Shown piece by piece: positions 63,801 through 64,000 of a DNA stretch of 64,000 nucleotides; within the stretch, counting starts at the first letter, position 1, and each line of letters begins with the position of its first letter. The position numbers were made by a program, and so were the translations under genes. Under the pieces are notes generated by a model. It was not told the origin of the DNA, ran no database searches, and saw only the letters and a list, made by a program, of their open reading frames with translations. This DNA comes from Phyllobacterium endophyticum (GTDB taxonomy: Bacteria; Pseudomonadota; Alphaproteobacteria; Rhizobiales; Rhizobiaceae): the NCBI RefSeq assembly GCF_003010935.1, contig NZ_PGGN01000004.1:62001-126000 (forward strand), read 5' to 3'.

Positions 63801-64000
63801 GTCGAAAAGTGCGTTGCCATTGACGATATAGGGATCGTCGACTGTGCCCTGTTCCATGCGGAATTCCGGGACGTTGATTTTCGCATGATCGGCCTCGAAC
63901 CGGCCGGTGACGCGAATGCTCGAAAGCAGTGGCTTTTCGGTTTTTCCGGCAGTCCTGGTTCCCTCGGCAACCGCGACCTGGTCAGCCGAGCGGATGTCGA
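60876..64000 (-). CDS. AsmA-family protein, very large, 5' end missing
   Basis: The frame stays open to the right edge, so at least 1041 residues are visible. AsmA-like repeats of amphipathic beta strands occur throughout (for example LRSLELTMDARSEHAEALMALLG, LDLPSLAQFMLGTSALDTDG), and LRLSFPDMSVASQGRLAFDPGKAVVAGADPVIEFTLAGPADNPKLTLNRQPLEQFL is typical of the C-terminal AsmA domain. The last 150 residues form an Ala/Glu/Arg-rich coiled coil (EEARLRAEQEARAAAERAEA, GAEQRAADEKRAAEQRA) and a Pro-rich tail. AsmA-type proteins are proposed bridges for phospholipid transport to the outer membrane. Converges with the VOC gene. Confidence 0.88.
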   Translation of the reverse strand, partial: DIRSADQVAVAEGTRTAGKTEKPLLSSIRVTGRFEADHAKINVPEFRMEQGTVDDPYIVNGNALFDYGSDPRFEIKADGQQVTFKDEPQEAKGTAPDAATAAERLGVFRRLMDQLPIPTVPGTIDLKLPAIVAGDTTIRSVTIDAAPANGAWQINQVKAELPGRTQFEAKGTLQVGEGFGFDGQLLVASRQPSGLAAWLTDSVDESIRRLPGAGFSADVSLHDELQKVDNLELALGGASLKGWLVRSAKGESLPLTQLTLEGGALDADALEAFAAIFGYNGTTSAGGSPQLRGEDLDVQLKAGPVTHDRMVAETLDTAFRLRDGVFDIDRLTIGNVAGTTITATGKLEPFRQEPSGSIDSTILSDNLAPFLAAVTARFPEFPFIRTLSANAARFPGLFEETHLNVLANTVHGKNGSELSLSAAGKTGGMNVTLSGTTTENTDKLRSLELTMDARSEHAEALMALLGLPALPLGMAGELEADLALKGNENEGLQTQLSLKSSDAQALLDGSFRTVGGELSGEGRASIKAVDLEPYVATAGYSFPGFGNGMPVDMASSFQFSKGRLTLPDLNGDVSGTKIAGRLGFDIENGVPAAQGDLTLAQLDLPSLAQFMLGTSALDTDGRSAWPSQSFAAAPLFPVSFNVKVNAAQAPAGILGTIGKFQTNAVLKDGSLRLADAKGELLGGEFHGMFELRNTSGTGLATGQFSLDRTSLEALYKRNDEQTPLKGQANISASVNATGTTIAEMMESIAGSGVVSVADLAIDAINPDALKPILGEADAMEGPVDAAAVTATIGQHLYNGTFNAGAAEFAFTIAGGIARTSTFQLQSDAATLGADLRLSFPDMSVASQGRLAFDPGKAVVAGADPVIEFTLAGPADNPKLTLNRQPLEQFLTQRTLEREQQRVETMQAALVEKQRLRREVQLYQARANERVRLAEEARLRAEQEARAAAERAEAERRGAEQRAADEKRAAEQRAADERRAAEDAARKAIEQSQPAPASVPGPQAPPVQGGTAPPGVGALDKQSVDEFLKTLEPRSAVPKVQ

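Overview
The window is chromosomal DNA from an alphaproteobacterium of the order Hyphomicrobiales (Rhizobiales), most likely a Brucellaceae/Phyllobacteriaceae relative such as Ochrobactrum or Phyllobacterium. The evidence is a permuted two-piece tmRNA with tag ANDNYAEARLAA, a BA14K-type secreted protein, an alpha-type SspB adaptor ending VVSLDSFRKKK, and the core gene set ilvC, ilvBN, miaA, serB, Do protease, hflC/hflK, dfrA and thyA. No species name can be read from the sequence. Overall the DNA is GC-rich with dense antisense open frames, most of which are shadows.

Layout. 1-5.4 kb: a sugar ABC transporter (permease cut by the left edge, binding protein), an aldehyde dehydrogenase and a divergent GntR regulator, then a LysR regulator. 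5.6-7.2 kb: a short-chain dehydrogenase and an NAD(P)-binding reductase. 7.3-11.5 kb: a phosphate-related group (Na/Pi cotransporter, PstS-like protein, and a PPK2 polyphosphate kinase split by a one-base frameshift), followed by a remnant of a large regulator. 11.8-13.4 kb: a class C-type serine hydrolase. 13.7-19.2 kb: a probable operon of a complete TRAP transporter, a soluble sorbosone/glucose-dehydrogenase-type protein and a small cytochrome c. 19.1-25.4 kb: a Tat-exported aldo/keto reductase with a DUF6064 membrane protein, a GNAT acetyltransferase, tRNA-Lys, a PhzF protein, an exonuclease/endonuclease/phosphatase protein with a NUDIX-type gene, and a BA14K protein. 25.8-29.2 kb: a GDSL-esterase autotransporter.

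29.3-44.6 kb is mainly core metabolism: ilvC behind a TetR gene, kup, pdxJ, a RecD-like helicase, a cobalt-type nitrile hydratase cluster, lysE, ilvN and ilvB (with a branched-chain leader-peptide attenuator), a HerA-like ATPase, miaA and serB. 44.8-53.8 kb carries the envelope-proteostasis and folate block degP, DUF2065, hflC, hflK, dfrA and thyA. It appears to be interrupted twice: by a DUF4062 gene next to a palindromic repeat, and by an oppositely oriented Wzm/Wzt-like ABC transporter. 53.9-64 kb: DUF2853, a 17-bp tandem repeat just before ssrA, an ArsR/AHSA1/DUF899 operon, an MFS efflux pump with a divergent TetR regulator, an SspB/DUF4169/RHH operon, a VOC protein and the 3' part of a very large AsmA-family gene cut by the right edge.

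How the parts fit: tmRNA tags stalled proteins and the SspB homologue about 4.5 kb away is predicted to hand them to ClpXP, while DegP and HflKC handle envelope protein quality. The ilv genes form one pathway in two loci. The TRAP/dehydrogenase/cytochrome cluster looks like uptake and periplasmic oxidation of one carbon compound. The strongest candidates for something new are the DUF4062 insertion, the tandem repeat before ssrA, the probably leaderless ilvB attenuator, and the TRAP/dehydrogenase/cytochrome cluster.
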